Below, one piece after another: positions 40,796 to 50,373 of a stretch of 64,000 nucleotides of DNA. How positions within the stretch are numbered: the first letter of the stretch is position 1; the number at the start of each line of letters is the position of its first letter. The stretch lies in assembly GCF_000349325.1 (NCBI RefSeq), contig NC_020504.1, positions 806,001 through 870,000 of the forward strand. The letters are read 5' to 3'. This stretch comes from Streptomyces davaonensis JCM 4913. GTDB taxonomy: Bacteria; Actinomycetota; Actinomycetes; Streptomycetales; Streptomycetaceae. A program made the position numbers and the translations under genes. The notes under the pieces are model-generated. The model saw nothing but the letters and a program-made list of their open reading frames with translations, made no database searches and had not been told where the DNA came from.

Positions 40796-41577
40796 TGAGG
40801 AAGGCCGCGGCCCTGACGGCGGCGCTTCTCACCCTGGCGGCGCTGGCCGGTTGCTCGACCGACGACGACAGCCGCGGGCCACGCTGGCGGCCGCGCCCCG
40901 GACTGGCCTGGCAGTGGCAGCTCGACGGCCGCGTGGACCCCTCCGTCGACGTACCGGTCTACGACATCGACGGCTTCGAGAACTCCGCCGCGGACGTGGC
41001 CCGGCTGCACCGCGACGGACGCAAGGTGATCTGTTACGTCAACGTCGGCGCCTGGGAGGACTTCCGCCCCGACCAGGACGCCTTCCCCGACTCGGTGCTG
41101 GGCCGCCCCAACGGCTGGAAGGGCGAGCGCTGGCTGGACATCCGGCGGCTGTCCGTGCTGCGGCCGATCATGGAGCGCCGGTTCGACATGTGCCGCGACA
41201 AGGGCTTCGACGCGATCGAGCCCGATCTGCTGGAGGGCTACGGCAACGACACCGGGTTCCCGCTCACCGCGCGCGACCAGCTCCGGTACAACCGCATGAT
41301 CGCGGACCTGGCCCATCGGCGCGGCCTGTCGGTGGGGCTGAAGAACGACCTGCCCCAGATTCCGCAGCTGGTGCACCACTTCGACTTCGCGGTCAACGAG
41401 GAGTGCGCCCAGTTCGACGAGTGCGGGGAGCTGAAGCCGTTCATCACCGCGGGCAAGGCGGTCTTCCATGTGGAGTATGCCGAGCCGACCGCCGCCTTCT
41501 GCCCGGACTCCCGACGCCTGAAGCTGTCGTCGATGCGGAAGAAGTTGGAGCTGGGGGTATGGCGGGCGCCGTGCTGA
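40795..41577 (+). CDS. GH114 endo-alpha-1,4-galactosaminidase-like lipoprotein (Ega3-like)
   Basis: 260 residues, starting in a TGATG overlap. Signal peptide with lipobox LAGC (Cys20), so the enzyme is lipid-anchored on the outer face. The whole domain follows the GH114 pattern: LAWQWQLDG, VPVYDIDGFE, KVICYVNVGAWEDFRPD, WLDIRRLSVL, GFDAIEPDLLEGYGND, GLKND, AVNEECAQFDEC. The likely catalytic acids are Asp144 and Glu202/203. GH114 enzymes cleave alpha-1,4-linked galactosamine polymers such as the deacetylated fungal galactosaminogalactan. In the cluster it would shorten or release the secreted polymer. Last gene of the operon. Confidence 0.85.
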   Translation: MRKAAALTAALLTLAALAGCSTDDDSRGPRWRPRPGLAWQWQLDGRVDPSVDVPVYDIDGFENSAADVARLHRDGRKVICYVNVGAWEDFRPDQDAFPDSVLGRPNGWKGERWLDIRRLSVLRPIMERRFDMCRDKGFDAIEPDLLEGYGNDTGFPLTARDQLRYNRMIADLAHRRGLSVGLKNDLPQIPQLVHHFDFAVNEECAQFDECGELKPFITAGKAVFHVEYAEPTAAFCPDSRRLKLSSMRKKLELGVWRAPC

Positions 41578-41605
41578 CCTGCGCGGCACTCCGTAAGGTG
41601 GGTGC

Positions 41606-42112
41606 ATGACCGAGGTGGAAATACAGGTGGTGCAGTTGCTCGTGTCGCCCGGGCACCGGCTCGCGGGGCGGCCCGGCGACGGACTGCCGCCCGAGGGCGA
41701 AGGGGAGCTCGTGGCCCGGGCCCAGGTGCGTGAGGGCCTCGGTCTGCTCGGGGACCGGTACTTCGGGAAGCCGGCCCATCGCGATGCCTCGCTGACCCTG
41801 ATGTCCGAGGAGAATCTGCCCGTCGGCATCGACCCGGCGGTGGATCTGCGCGGCACCCGCCGCAACGTCCTGCTGCGCGGCGTCGACATCGACGCCCTCG
41901 TCGGCTCGGCCGTCAGCCTGGACTGCGGATTCGGCCCCGTCACCTTCGCCCTGAACCGTCCGGCCCGGCCGTGCGCGTGGATGGACGTGACCATCGGGCC
42001 CGGCGCCCAGCGCGCGCTGCGCGACAAGGGCGGGGTGCGATGCACCCCGTTGTCCGACGGGGTGCTCGCGGTGGGCCCGGCGAAGTTCCGGGTGCTTCCC
42101 CCGGAACATTGA
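41606..42112 (+). CDS. MOSC-domain protein
   Basis: 168 residues. MOSC features are EIQVVQLLVSPGHRLAGRPGD, GLLGDRYFGKPAHRDASLTLMSEENL, DLRGTRRNVLLRGVDIDALVG and FALNRPARPCAWMD, where the conserved Cys would carry persulfide sulfur. MOSC proteins transfer sulfur or act on molybdenum-cofactor-related substrates (YiiM/MARC-like). The last bases, including the TGA (42110-42112), belong to the inverted-repeat end of the TnpB element, so the native C terminus may have been altered by its insertion. Confidence 0.85.
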   Translation: MTEVEIQVVQLLVSPGHRLAGRPGDGLPPEGEGELVARAQVREGLGLLGDRYFGKPAHRDASLTLMSEENLPVGIDPAVDLRGTRRNVLLRGVDIDALVGSAVSLDCGFGPVTFALNRPARPCAWMDVTIGPGAQRALRDKGGVRCTPLSDGVLAVGPAKFRVLPPEH

Positions 42113-42156
42113 ATCCTCTCCCTCGTGGACGACTCCGTTGGGGACGAGGGGGATTC
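42111..42156 (-). ncRNA. right-end hairpin, candidate 3' part of the TnpB omega-RNA
   Basis: On the minus strand tnpB is followed by a hairpin (arms CCCTCGT/ACGAGGG plus GAATCC/GGATTC, with a 3-nt bulge). In IS200/IS605 elements the guide RNA is produced from the 3' end of tnpB through this right-end structure, and its guide continues into flanking DNA. Here that flank would be the 3' end of the MOSC gene. Processing and expression are not visible. Confidence 0.5.
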
Positions 42157-42161
42157 CTGGC

Positions 42162-43385
42162 TCAGGCTGCCGCCGGGGACGGTGTCCCAGGTGGTCTTAT
42201 GCCCTCGACACCAGCCGGGAGGAGACCAGCCCGGTGGAGCATGACGCGGGCGGAGTTCTTGTCCCGTGGTTTCACGGTTCCGCACGCGGTGCAGGTGTAG
42301 GTGCGCATCCCCAGCGGCAGGGCGTGCTTGGCTCTCGCTCCGCACTGTCCGCAGTCCATCGTGGTGTACGCGGGATGCACCAAGTGCACGATCCGGCCGT
42401 GCTTGCGGCCCATGTGGATCAGGGCCTGCTTGGTGGCGCCGATGGCGGCGTCCGCGGCCTTGTTGGCCATCGTGGTCCTGGCCAGGAACTTCGGCTTGAA
42501 GTCCTCCACGGCCAGCGCGTCGTGGTCGGCGACGATCCGCTTCGCCCACTTCCTCCCCGTGTCCTGACGTTGACGGGCGACCTTCTTGTGCGCCTTCGCC
42601 CGCAGCCTCTTCGCCTCTCGGTAGCCCTTCGAAGCAGCGCAGCCCTTCTGCGGTTTGCGTCGGGCCATCATCCGGTCATAACGGCCCAGCTTCGCCTTGG
42701 ACTTCTTCCCGTGGGCGGGGTGAGGCAGATCGTGCGGGCCGGAGGTGGTGGTGGCGACCTGGGTGACGCCCCAGTCGATCCCGATCACCGCCCCCGTGTC
42801 CGGGAGCGGTTCCACGGTGGCCGGAACGACGAAGCTCGCGTACCAGTGGCCCAGAGCATCCTGGTGGACGCGGACGCTGGACGCCTCGGCGGGCAACGGA
42901 CGCGACCACACCACACGCACGACGATGCCGCCCGCCAGGTACAGCCGCCCGTCCTTCAGACGGAAGCCGTTCTTCGTGTAGTTGAGGCTGGGCAACGCCT
43001 CACGCCGCTTCTTGTACCTGGGCATTTGGGCCCTGCGGGTCTGCGGCAGCCGGTCGGTGATGTCCTTGAGGGCCTTGGCCCGGGAGCGGCCGAAGTCGCG
43101 GATGATCTGCTGCTGCGGCACCGACGAGCCCGCACGCAGCCACGCAGTACGCGCCCTCGCCTCGGTGAGCATCTTGTCCAGCTGAGCCGGACCACACGTC
43201 CGCCGGTCTTCCGGATGGGCCTGGTTGTGCAGGTGGAGGGCCTTGGACTTGGCCACGCACTCGTTCCAGACCCAGCGACACCGCCCCCACTCCTGCCTCA
43301 GCGCCGTACTGGCGGTGGCCGACAGGCGCAGCCGGTACGTGTACCGGGCATGCCCCACCCCATCGCTCACCGCCCGTGCCGTCAT
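42162..43385 (-). CDS. tnpB: RNA-guided endonuclease TnpB
   Basis: 407 residues from the ATG at 43385; the frame is open further upstream but without support. The N-terminal OrfB helix-turn-helix-like region contains RYTYRLRLSATASTALRQEW. The RuvC-like triad is complete: Asp204 (GIDWGVTQ), Glu294 (LAVEDF) and Asp375 (KPRDKNSAR). The zinc ribbon has Cys345, Cys348, Cys365 and Cys368 (CGQCG, CTACG). TnpB cleaves DNA next to a short TAM under guidance of the omega-RNA and so preserves its element. All catalytic residues are kept, so it is probably active. Isolated, without tnpA. Confidence 0.92.
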   Translation of the reverse strand: MTARAVSDGVGHARYTYRLRLSATASTALRQEWGRCRWVWNECVAKSKALHLHNQAHPEDRRTCGPAQLDKMLTEARARTAWLRAGSSVPQQQIIRDFGRSRAKALKDITDRLPQTRRAQMPRYKKRREALPSLNYTKNGFRLKDGRLYLAGGIVVRVVWSRPLPAEASSVRVHQDALGHWYASFVVPATVEPLPDTGAVIGIDWGVTQVATTTSGPHDLPHPAHGKKSKAKLGRYDRMMARRKPQKGCAASKGYREAKRLRAKAHKKVARQRQDTGRKWAKRIVADHDALAVEDFKPKFLARTTMANKAADAAIGATKQALIHMGRKHGRIVHLVHPAYTTMDCGQCGARAKHALPLGMRTYTCTACGTVKPRDKNSARVMLHRAGLLPAGVEGIRPPGTPSPAAA

Positions 43386-43640
43386 ACCCGCCCCCCTTGC
43401 CCCACGTCCCGGCCGGTTTTCCCACCCCGCCACGGGAGCGTACGTACGAGATCCGCACGCCCGCACCCTTCCTTCCGCGATCACCCCGAAAGGCGAACAC
43501 GGGCACGCGCGTTCGCCTTTCCCGGCTCCGCCGGACCGGGCGTGACGGGCGCTCCGCGCCCGGGCTCCCGGATGCGGCGACGCTCCGCGTCGCTGTCACG
43601 GGATGCAGTTCCTCCCCACAAGAATCAGGTGAACAGCCGG

Positions 43641-45131
<1,491 letters not shown>

Positions 45132-45159
45132 TCATATTCCTCGGCAGCCACTTGCCCGC

Positions 45160-45172
45160 TCGAAAGTTTCGA
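45160..45172. promoter_or_regulatory. xylanase operator-type palindrome 2 (TCGAAAGTTTCGA)
   Basis: Second copy of the CGAAANTTTCG palindrome, 124 bp from the first and 5 bp after the SRPBCC gene's stop codon. Two spaced sites suggest looping or two-dimer binding. Between the copies lie promoter-like sequences but no gene. Confidence 0.65.
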
Positions 45173-45177
45173 CCGTC

Positions 45178-45825
45178 TCAGGCGGGAGGTTCGGCGCCGG
45201 TGTAGAAGGCGATCGTCGCCTTCGTGGTGGACTCCACGGCCCGCGGATCCGCGCCGGAGGCCGTGTACGCGGCGCCCCACAGTTCGCCCGAGCGGGTGTG
45301 GGCCGCCTTGCCCTCGTCGGACATCGCCCATTCCTGCGCCTTCTCCGGGCCGGCGAAACCGCCACCGGCGAGATGCATACCGAGCCCGAGCAGCACCATG
45401 TCCCAGCCGACCCCGGTGGCGCCGGGCCCGAACTGGCCCCAGAACTCCTCGGGGACGACGGCGACATGCTCCAGTTCGAGGACGGTGCGCTCCGCGCCCT
45501 CCGCGGTCAGGCGCACGACGACCTCGCTGAAGCCCGGGTCGGGGCCGAACAGCCAGCTCACGCGCAGCAGGTTGGGTTCGTCGCACTGGAGGATCTCGCC
45601 TCCGGCCTGCCCTTCGAACTGGTAGCGTCCGCCGACCTTGAACTCGCCGCTGACCGGCAGGAACCAGCGGGCGATGCGCTCGGGGGTGGTCACCGCGTTC
45701 CACACGTCGGCGACGTCGGCGTCGTAGGAGCGCCGCAGCAGCACCGTACGGGCGTCTCCGGCCTCGACCTGCCGGGTGCCGACCTCGCGATGCAGTCGAT
45801 TGATCTCGTCGATGAAGTCAGTCAT
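45178..45825 (-). CDS. SRPBCC (AHSA1-type) domain protein
   Basis: 215 residues. The SRPBCC/AHSA1 core is LLRRSYDADVADVWNAVTTPERIARWFLPV followed by GGRYQFEGQAGGEILQCDEPNLLRVSWLF and the C-terminal helix containing GWDMVLLGLGMHL. These proteins bind small hydrophobic ligands. The gene starts inside the end of the ArsR gene (8-bp overlap), the very common ArsR-SRPBCC two-gene operon of actinomycetes. Function of the pair is unknown; toxic-organic resistance is often proposed. Confidence 0.88.
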   Translation of the reverse strand: MTDFIDEINRLHREVGTRQVEAGDARTVLLRRSYDADVADVWNAVTTPERIARWFLPVSGEFKVGGRYQFEGQAGGEILQCDEPNLLRVSWLFGPDPGFSEVVVRLTAEGAERTVLELEHVAVVPEEFWGQFGPGATGVGWDMVLLGLGMHLAGGGFAGPEKAQEWAMSDEGKAAHTRSGELWGAAYTASGADPRAVESTTKATIAFYTGAEPPA

Positions 45826-46171
45826 CCTCGTTCACTTCCTCTTGGCGTCTGCGCTCGCGCCTGCCTCGCGCGAGTTCCGTCCCGAGCGCGTCGAGCCGCT
45901 GCTCCCAGAAGCCCCGGAACCGCTCCAGCCAGTCGTCCACCTGGCGCAGCGGAGCGGCGTCCACGGCATACAGCCGCCGGGTGCCCTCCGCCCGCACGGA
46001 CGCGAAGCCGTTCTCCCGCAGCACCTTCAGATGCTGGGACACGGCCGGCTGCGAGATCCCGAACTCCTCCCGGATCACGGCACTGATCTCGCCCGATGCC
46101 TGCTCGCCCACGGCGAGCAGCTCCAATATCCGGCGCCTGACCGGATCCCCCAGAACATCGAAGGCGTGCAC
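45818..46171 (-). CDS. ArsR-family transcriptional regulator
   Basis: 117 residues, GTG start at 46171. Winged helix: MHAFDVLGDPVRRRILELLAVGE, then SQPAVSQHLKVLRENGFASVRAEGTRRLYAV. There are no cysteines, so a metal site of the ArsR/CadC type is absent; such members sense other signals or act constitutively. It overlaps the SRPBCC gene, indicating translational coupling. A perfect CTTATATAAG palindrome 24 bp upstream of the start is a possible operator. Confidence 0.9.
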   Translation of the reverse strand: MHAFDVLGDPVRRRILELLAVGEQASGEISAVIREEFGISQPAVSQHLKVLRENGFASVRAEGTRRLYAVDAAPLRQVDDWLERFRGFWEQRLDALGTELARGRRERRRQEEVNEDD

Positions 46172-46194
46172 GTGGCCGACTATGCCACCCGTGG

Positions 46195-46204
46195 CTTATA
46201 TAAG
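46195..46204. promoter_or_regulatory. CTTATATAAG palindrome upstream of arsR-like gene
   Basis: A 10-bp perfect palindrome in an AT-rich patch (46195-46219) between the ArsR gene start and the end of the hydrolase gene. Probably overlaps the -10 region and could serve for autoregulation. Confidence 0.45.
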
Positions 46205-46224
46205 GCAACTCTTAAATAGGGGGT

Positions 46225-47010
46225 TCAGGCGGCTGCGGGCGCCGTCACGAAGGAGTCGATCGCCGCGGTGAGTTCCGCCGGCCGTTCCACCGGGAGTTCG
46301 TGGCCCGCGTCGATGATGCGCACCACGGCGTCGGGGCAGGCCTTCGCCATCCGCAGCATCTGGGTGACCGGCAGCTGGATGTCGTGGTAGCCGTGCACCA
46401 ACAGGGTCGGCGTGCGGATCTCACCGAGGCGGTCGAGGACGTCGAACGCGCGCATGGCGCCGTACAGCGTCATGACCACCTCGCGCGGGGTGGCCGCCGA
46501 GGCACGGATGTACTCGCGGATCTCCGCGCGGGGGTAGCCGGGGGCGAAGGCGCGCTGGATGTTGGTGGCGACGAAGAGCTTGTAGGGCACGAGGGTCGAG
46601 GCGGCCATCAGCAGCCCGCGGCCTCGGCTGTACGTCATCCGGCTGATGGAGTTGACCAGCACCAGGCGCTCGACCCGCTCGGGGTGGGCGAGGGTGATGG
46701 TCTGGGCGATCATCCCGCCCATCGAGTGGCCGACCAGCACGCACCGCTCGATCTCCAGATGGTCGAGGAGGGCGAGGACGTCGGCGGCCAGCTCCGCGAT
46801 GGTGCGCACGCCCGCCCCGCTGCTGTCGCCGTGCCCGCGCAGGTCGAGCCGGACCACTCGGCGCCGCTCGGCGAAGTGGGCCGTCTGGTGGTCCCAGCGG
46901 TGCCGGTTCGCCGTCCAGCCGTGGACGAGAACGAGGGGCACCTCGGCGCTGTCGCGGGGGCCCTCGTCGTCGTAGGTCAGCGTGGCGCCGTCGACTGTGA
47001 GCTGCGGCAT
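46225..47010 (-). CDS. alpha/beta-hydrolase
   Basis: 261 residues. Oxyanion loop VLVHGWTANRHRWD, nucleophile elbow GHSMGG (Ser near residue 96), acid in VHGYHDIQLP and His in DAGHELPVERP form a complete triad. The overall sequence resembles haloalkane-dehalogenase/peroxidase-like or lactonase esterases. A small aliphatic ester or lactone is a plausible substrate, but none is indicated. It ends upstream of the ArsR gene's promoter and is expressed from its own promoter behind the sigma-factor gene. Confidence 0.88.
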   Translation of the reverse strand: MPQLTVDGATLTYDDEGPRDSAEVPLVLVHGWTANRHRWDHQTAHFAERRRVVRLDLRGHGDSSGAGVRTIAELAADVLALLDHLEIERCVLVGHSMGGMIAQTITLAHPERVERLVLVNSISRMTYSRGRGLLMAASTLVPYKLFVATNIQRAFAPGYPRAEIREYIRASAATPREVVMTLYGAMRAFDVLDRLGEIRTPTLLVHGYHDIQLPVTQMLRMAKACPDAVVRIIDAGHELPVERPAELTAAIDSFVTAPAAA

Positions 47011-47082
47011 GAGGGCCTCCTGCGTGCGGTCCGGTTACTCGCGAGTACGGTAACCGGTCGCCGGGCTCGCGTCACTGGTCCT

Positions 47083-48231
47083 TCAGAACTCTCGCAGGCG
47101 GGCGTTGAGCCGGGCGGCCTGGCGGGTCAGGTGGGCGACCTCGGCGAGGTTGGGCGCCTTGCGGGCCGCCTCGGAGTACAGCCGTGCCGCCGTGCGCAGA
47201 TCGCCGTCGCGCTCGTGGAGGTAGGCGGCGACCGCGGTGTAGCGGGGCAGGGAGTCGTCCAGGGCCGCGAGCGCGGCCAGCCCGGCGCGGGGGCCGTCGG
47301 CCTCGCCCACGGCGACCGCGCGGTTGAGGCGGACGACCGGGCTGTCGGTGAGCTGGGTGAGTTCGTCGTACCACTCGACGATCTGCACCCAGTCGGTCTC
47401 CTCGGCGGTGGGGGCGTCGGCGTGCAGGGCGGCGATGGCGGCCTGGGCCTGGAACTCGCCCAGCCGGTCTCGGGCGAGCGCCGCCTGGAGGATGTCGACG
47501 CCCTCGGCGATCAGCGCGGTGTCCCATCGGCCGCGGTCCTGCTCGGCGAGCGGCACCAGGCTGCCGTCGGGCGCGGTGCGGGCGGCGCGACGGGCGTGGT
47601 GGAGCAGCATCAGGGCGAGCAGCCCCGCCACCTCGGGATGGTCGATCACGGCGGCGAGCTGCCGGGCGAGCCGGATGGCCTCCGCGGCGAGATCCAGGTC
47701 GCCGGAGTAGCCCTCGTTGAAGACCAGGTAGAGGACGCGCAGCACGGTGGCGACATCGCCGGGCTGGTCGAACCGCACCTCGGAGACAGTGCGCTTGGCC
47801 CGGCTGATGCGCTGCGCCATGGTCGCCTCGGGCACCAGGTAGGCCTGGGCGATCTGCCGGGTGGTGAGTCCGCCGACGGCGCGCAGGGTGAGCGCGACCG
47901 CGGAGGCCGGGGTCAGCGACGGGTGGGCGCACAGGAAGTAGAGCTGGAGCGTGTCGTCGGTCCCGGGGGCGGGCCCGGCCGCCGGTTGTTCGTCGAGGAG
48001 GTCCTCGCGCCGACGCCGGGCGGCGTCCGCACGGGTCGCGTCGAGGAACTTGCGCCAGGCCGCCGTGACCAGCCAGCCCTTCGGGTCCCGCGGCGGATCG
48101 GCGGGCCACACCCGCAGCGCCTCGATCAGCGCTTCCTGTACGGCGTCCTCGGCCGCCGCGAAGTCCGCTCCGCGGCGGCCGAGGACACCGATCACACTCG
48201 GCGTGAGGCTCCTCAGCAGGGCCTCATCCAT
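47083..48231 (-). CDS. ECF sigma factor of the ECF42 type (DUF6596, TPR-like extension)
   Basis: 382 residues. The N-terminal 170 residues have sigma-2 (AAEDAVQEALIEALRVWPADPPRDPKGWL) and sigma-4 regions (GLTTRQIAQAYLVPEATMAQRISRAKRTV). The remaining 200 residues (YLVFNEGYSGDLDLAAEAIRLARQLAAV... and the tail LPRYTAVAAYLHERDGDLRTAARLYSEA) are the DUF6596/TPR-like extension found in ECF42. ECF42 genes lie with DGPF (YCII-type) protein genes and not anti-sigma genes; here the DGPF gene overlaps its start by 8 bp. The extension probably replaces the anti-sigma in control. Targets unknown. Confidence 0.9.
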   Translation of the reverse strand: MDEALLRSLTPSVIGVLGRRGADFAAAEDAVQEALIEALRVWPADPPRDPKGWLVTAAWRKFLDATRADAARRRREDLLDEQPAAGPAPGTDDTLQLYFLCAHPSLTPASAVALTLRAVGGLTTRQIAQAYLVPEATMAQRISRAKRTVSEVRFDQPGDVATVLRVLYLVFNEGYSGDLDLAAEAIRLARQLAAVIDHPEVAGLLALMLLHHARRAARTAPDGSLVPLAEQDRGRWDTALIAEGVDILQAALARDRLGEFQAQAAIAALHADAPTAEETDWVQIVEWYDELTQLTDSPVVRLNRAVAVGEADGPRAGLAALAALDDSLPRYTAVAAYLHERDGDLRTAARLYSEAARKAPNLAEVAHLTRQAARLNARLREF

Positions 48232-48637
48232 GGCAGTCCGTGGTGGGATTCGCGGCCAGGAAGGGGCGCAGCTCCAGCCACTCGTGGATCGGCTTGCCGC
48301 CGGCGCCGGGGGCGGCCGACAGTTCTCCGGCGAGTTCCACGGCGCGCTCGTAGGTGTCGACGTCGATCACCATCCACCCGGCGATCAGGTCTTTGGTCTC
48401 GGCGAACGGACCGTCGGTGACCGGCGGGCGCCCCTCGCCGTCGTAGCGGACCCAGGTCCCCTCGGGGGCGAGCGCCTGGCCGTCGACGTACTCGCCGGTC
48501 TTCTCCAGCCGGTCCGCGAAGTCCCGCATGTACTGCATGTGCGCCGAGATCTCCTGCGGCGTCCACTGGTCCATGGGCACGTCGTTCGCCGCCGCCGGGG
48601 CGCCGCGGTAGTGCTTGAGCAGCAGGTACTTCGCCAT
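48224..48637 (-). CDS. DGPF/YCII-domain protein linked to ECF42
   Basis: 137 residues from the ATG at 48637, with GGAG 7 bp upstream. The DGPF motif is intact (VTDGPFAETKDLIAGWMVIDV). The protein has the ferredoxin-like YCII fold (KYLLLKHYRGAP...). It precedes and overlaps the ECF42 sigma gene by 8 bp, and in other Streptomyces the DGPF gene is the sigma target. Its biochemical function is unknown, although related YCII proteins bind or hydrolyse small substrates using a His-Asp pair. Confidence 0.9.
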   Translation of the reverse strand: MAKYLLLKHYRGAPAAANDVPMDQWTPQEISAHMQYMRDFADRLEKTGEYVDGQALAPEGTWVRYDGEGRPPVTDGPFAETKDLIAGWMVIDVDTYERAVELAGELSAAPGAGGKPIHEWLELRPFLAANPTTDCHG

Positions 48638-48963
48638 GGTGGCTCTCCTTGGTACTGGTGCGACCCATTGTGGTCGCGTGCACCCCTGGGACGCAGCCGG
48701 AGACTCGTTCTCGACATCGGCGCGGAAACAGTCCCAAGATTCTTTTTCGGCCCGGTCGTCGGTGGTCGAGTCGGGTGTCAACTCGCCGTAGCCGTACGGC
48801 AATTCAGACAGTTGACGCAGAAGTGAACAGAGCGCGGGCAGATTCGGAGCGAAGTACGCGTCGACCGTGCGAGAGCGGTCGATGACGGTGTGTACTGTGC
48901 TGCGAGCGCCTCGTGAGGGGTCCTCGCCCTCACCCCTGCCCACTTCTCTGGATACCGAATTCG

Positions 48964-50373
48964 ATGATCGAACTACCGGACCTGGCCCTCGGTGGACTGG
49001 CCGTCGGCACGCTGTCCGCGTTCGCCCTCGGCGGCGGACTGCTCCGGTCGCGACGGCAACGGGCCGTGCAGCGGGACGAGATCGCCGCACTGCGGGCCCA
49101 TCTCGACGGCGTGGTGCAGACGTTCGCGGCGGAGATCGAGCACCTCGCGGCGAAGCGTGTGCCGGCCGCCGCCCGTCAGCTCGCGCACCCGCATGTCGCG
49201 GTGCCGGGCCCCCTCCAGCTCCGGGCGGCCGGGTCCTCGCTCGGCGTGGCGATGGAGAACGTCCTGAGCCAGCTGCGGGTCGAACTGACCGCGCAGCACC
49301 TGCGCGTGGACGCCGCCGCACAGGCCGGGATGCGCGGCGCCACCCGGGAGATCCAGGCCGCGCTGTACCGCCTCCAGGACGCGCTGCGCGGCCTCCAACA
49401 GAGCTACGACGACCCCGAGTTGGCGCAGACGCTCTTCGAACTCGACCACGAGAACGAGCAGTCGCTGCGGCGCGCCCAGGTCGCCGCGGTGGTGTGCGGG
49501 GCCTGGGTGGGCCTGGCCCGCGAGGAGTCCCATCTGGTGGACGCGGTGACCGGTGGCCAGGCCCGGCTCGCGGGCTACCACCGGGTCCGGGTCAACAACC
49601 ACCTCACGGCGGGCACCGCCCTGGTCTCGCACGCCGTCGAACCGGTCGCGATCATCGTCGCCGAGCTGCTGGACAACGCGCTGCGGCACTCCGCGCCGGA
49701 CACGGAAGTCGTGGTCAACCTGGAACACGTCCACCACGGCGTGTGCGTCACTGTCGACGACGCGGGCCTCGGCATGACGCTGGACGAACGCGAGCGCGCC
49801 CAAAGGCTGGTGGCCGGTTCCGAGCCGATCCTCCTCACCGACCTCGGGGATCCGCCGCGGATGGGGCTCGCCGCGATCGGCCAGCTCACCCGGCAGTTCG
49901 ACCTGACCGTGGACCTGTCCTCGCCCTCGCCGTACGGCGGAGTCCGGGCGGTGCTGCGGGTCGACAGCCATCTGCTCACCAGGATCGACCCCGAGGACCG
50001 GCCTCCGGCCGCCAGCGCCCCGCGCCCCACGCGCCGGGCGGAACCCGAGCCGACGCCCGCCCCCACCCCCGCGGCGGACACCGGCCACGACTATGTCGCC
50101 GAACCCGACGACACCCCGGCCGACACCAGGCACCACGGGACCCAGCCCGCCGCCGACCCCGACGGGCTGCCGCAGCGCCGGCGCCGCAGCAGAGCGGCCG
50201 CCGCAGCGGACGTACCCGAACCGCGCACGCCCGCCCGGCGGCCCGAGGAGTCCGCCGCCGCGCTCGGCGCGCTCCAGGCCGCCACCGCGGCGGCGCGCTC
50301 CGCGGCCCACGAGGACACCGCGGCCACCGACCACGACACCGAGCACGACGACCACGAGGGGGGAACGGCCTGA
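48964..50373 (+). CDS. cvnA: conservon histidine-kinase-like ATPase CvnA
   Basis: 469 residues. One N-terminal hydrophobic segment (ALGGLAVGTLSAFALGGGLL) suggests membrane anchoring. A coiled region (about 30-200) replaces the sensor domain, followed by a HATPase_c domain at about 215-340 with N box ELLDNALRHSAPDT and G1 VDDAGLGM. There is no His phosphorylation motif. The C terminus (345-469) is long, Pro/Ala/Glu-rich and disordered. CvnA forms a membrane complex with CvnB-D resembling eukaryotic G-protein coupled signalling. ATG at 48964 lacks an obvious Shine-Dalgarno sequence. First gene of the operon. Confidence 0.9.
   Translation: MIELPDLALGGLAVGTLSAFALGGGLLRSRRQRAVQRDEIAALRAHLDGVVQTFAAEIEHLAAKRVPAAARQLAHPHVAVPGPLQLRAAGSSLGVAMENVLSQLRVELTAQHLRVDAAAQAGMRGATREIQAALYRLQDALRGLQQSYDDPELAQTLFELDHENEQSLRRAQVAAVVCGAWVGLAREESHLVDAVTGGQARLAGYHRVRVNNHLTAGTALVSHAVEPVAIIVAELLDNALRHSAPDTEVVVNLEHVHHGVCVTVDDAGLGMTLDERERAQRLVAGSEPILLTDLGDPPRMGLAAIGQLTRQFDLTVDLSSPSPYGGVRAVLRVDSHLLTRIDPEDRPPAASAPRPTRRAEPEPTPAPTPAADTGHDYVAEPDDTPADTRHHGTQPAADPDGLPQRRRRSRAAAAADVPEPRTPARRPEESAAALGALQAATAAARSAAHEDTAATDHDTEHDDHEGGTA

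Larger units (their letters stand above)
42111..43630 (-). mobile_element. solitary TnpB (IS1341/IS605-group) element
   Basis: A tnpB gene flanked by structured ends. The right end (42111-42156) is a hairpin with GAATCC/GGATTC and CCCTCGT/ACGAGGG arms. On the left, 43489-43600 contains several hairpins (AAAGGCGAA/TTCGCCTTT at 43489-43520, GGGCGC-TCC-GCGCCC and GCGACGC-TCC-GCGTCGC). No tnpA gene is present, so the element cannot move alone. The left boundary is estimated: GAATC at 43621-43625 resembles the right-end tip. It lies between MOSC and xylanase genes. Confidence 0.65.

Noticed and set aside
43439..43448. CGTACGTACG palindrome upstream of tnpB as an operator
   Set aside because: A 10-bp palindrome of alternating composition is likely by chance here, and no regulator gene is near.
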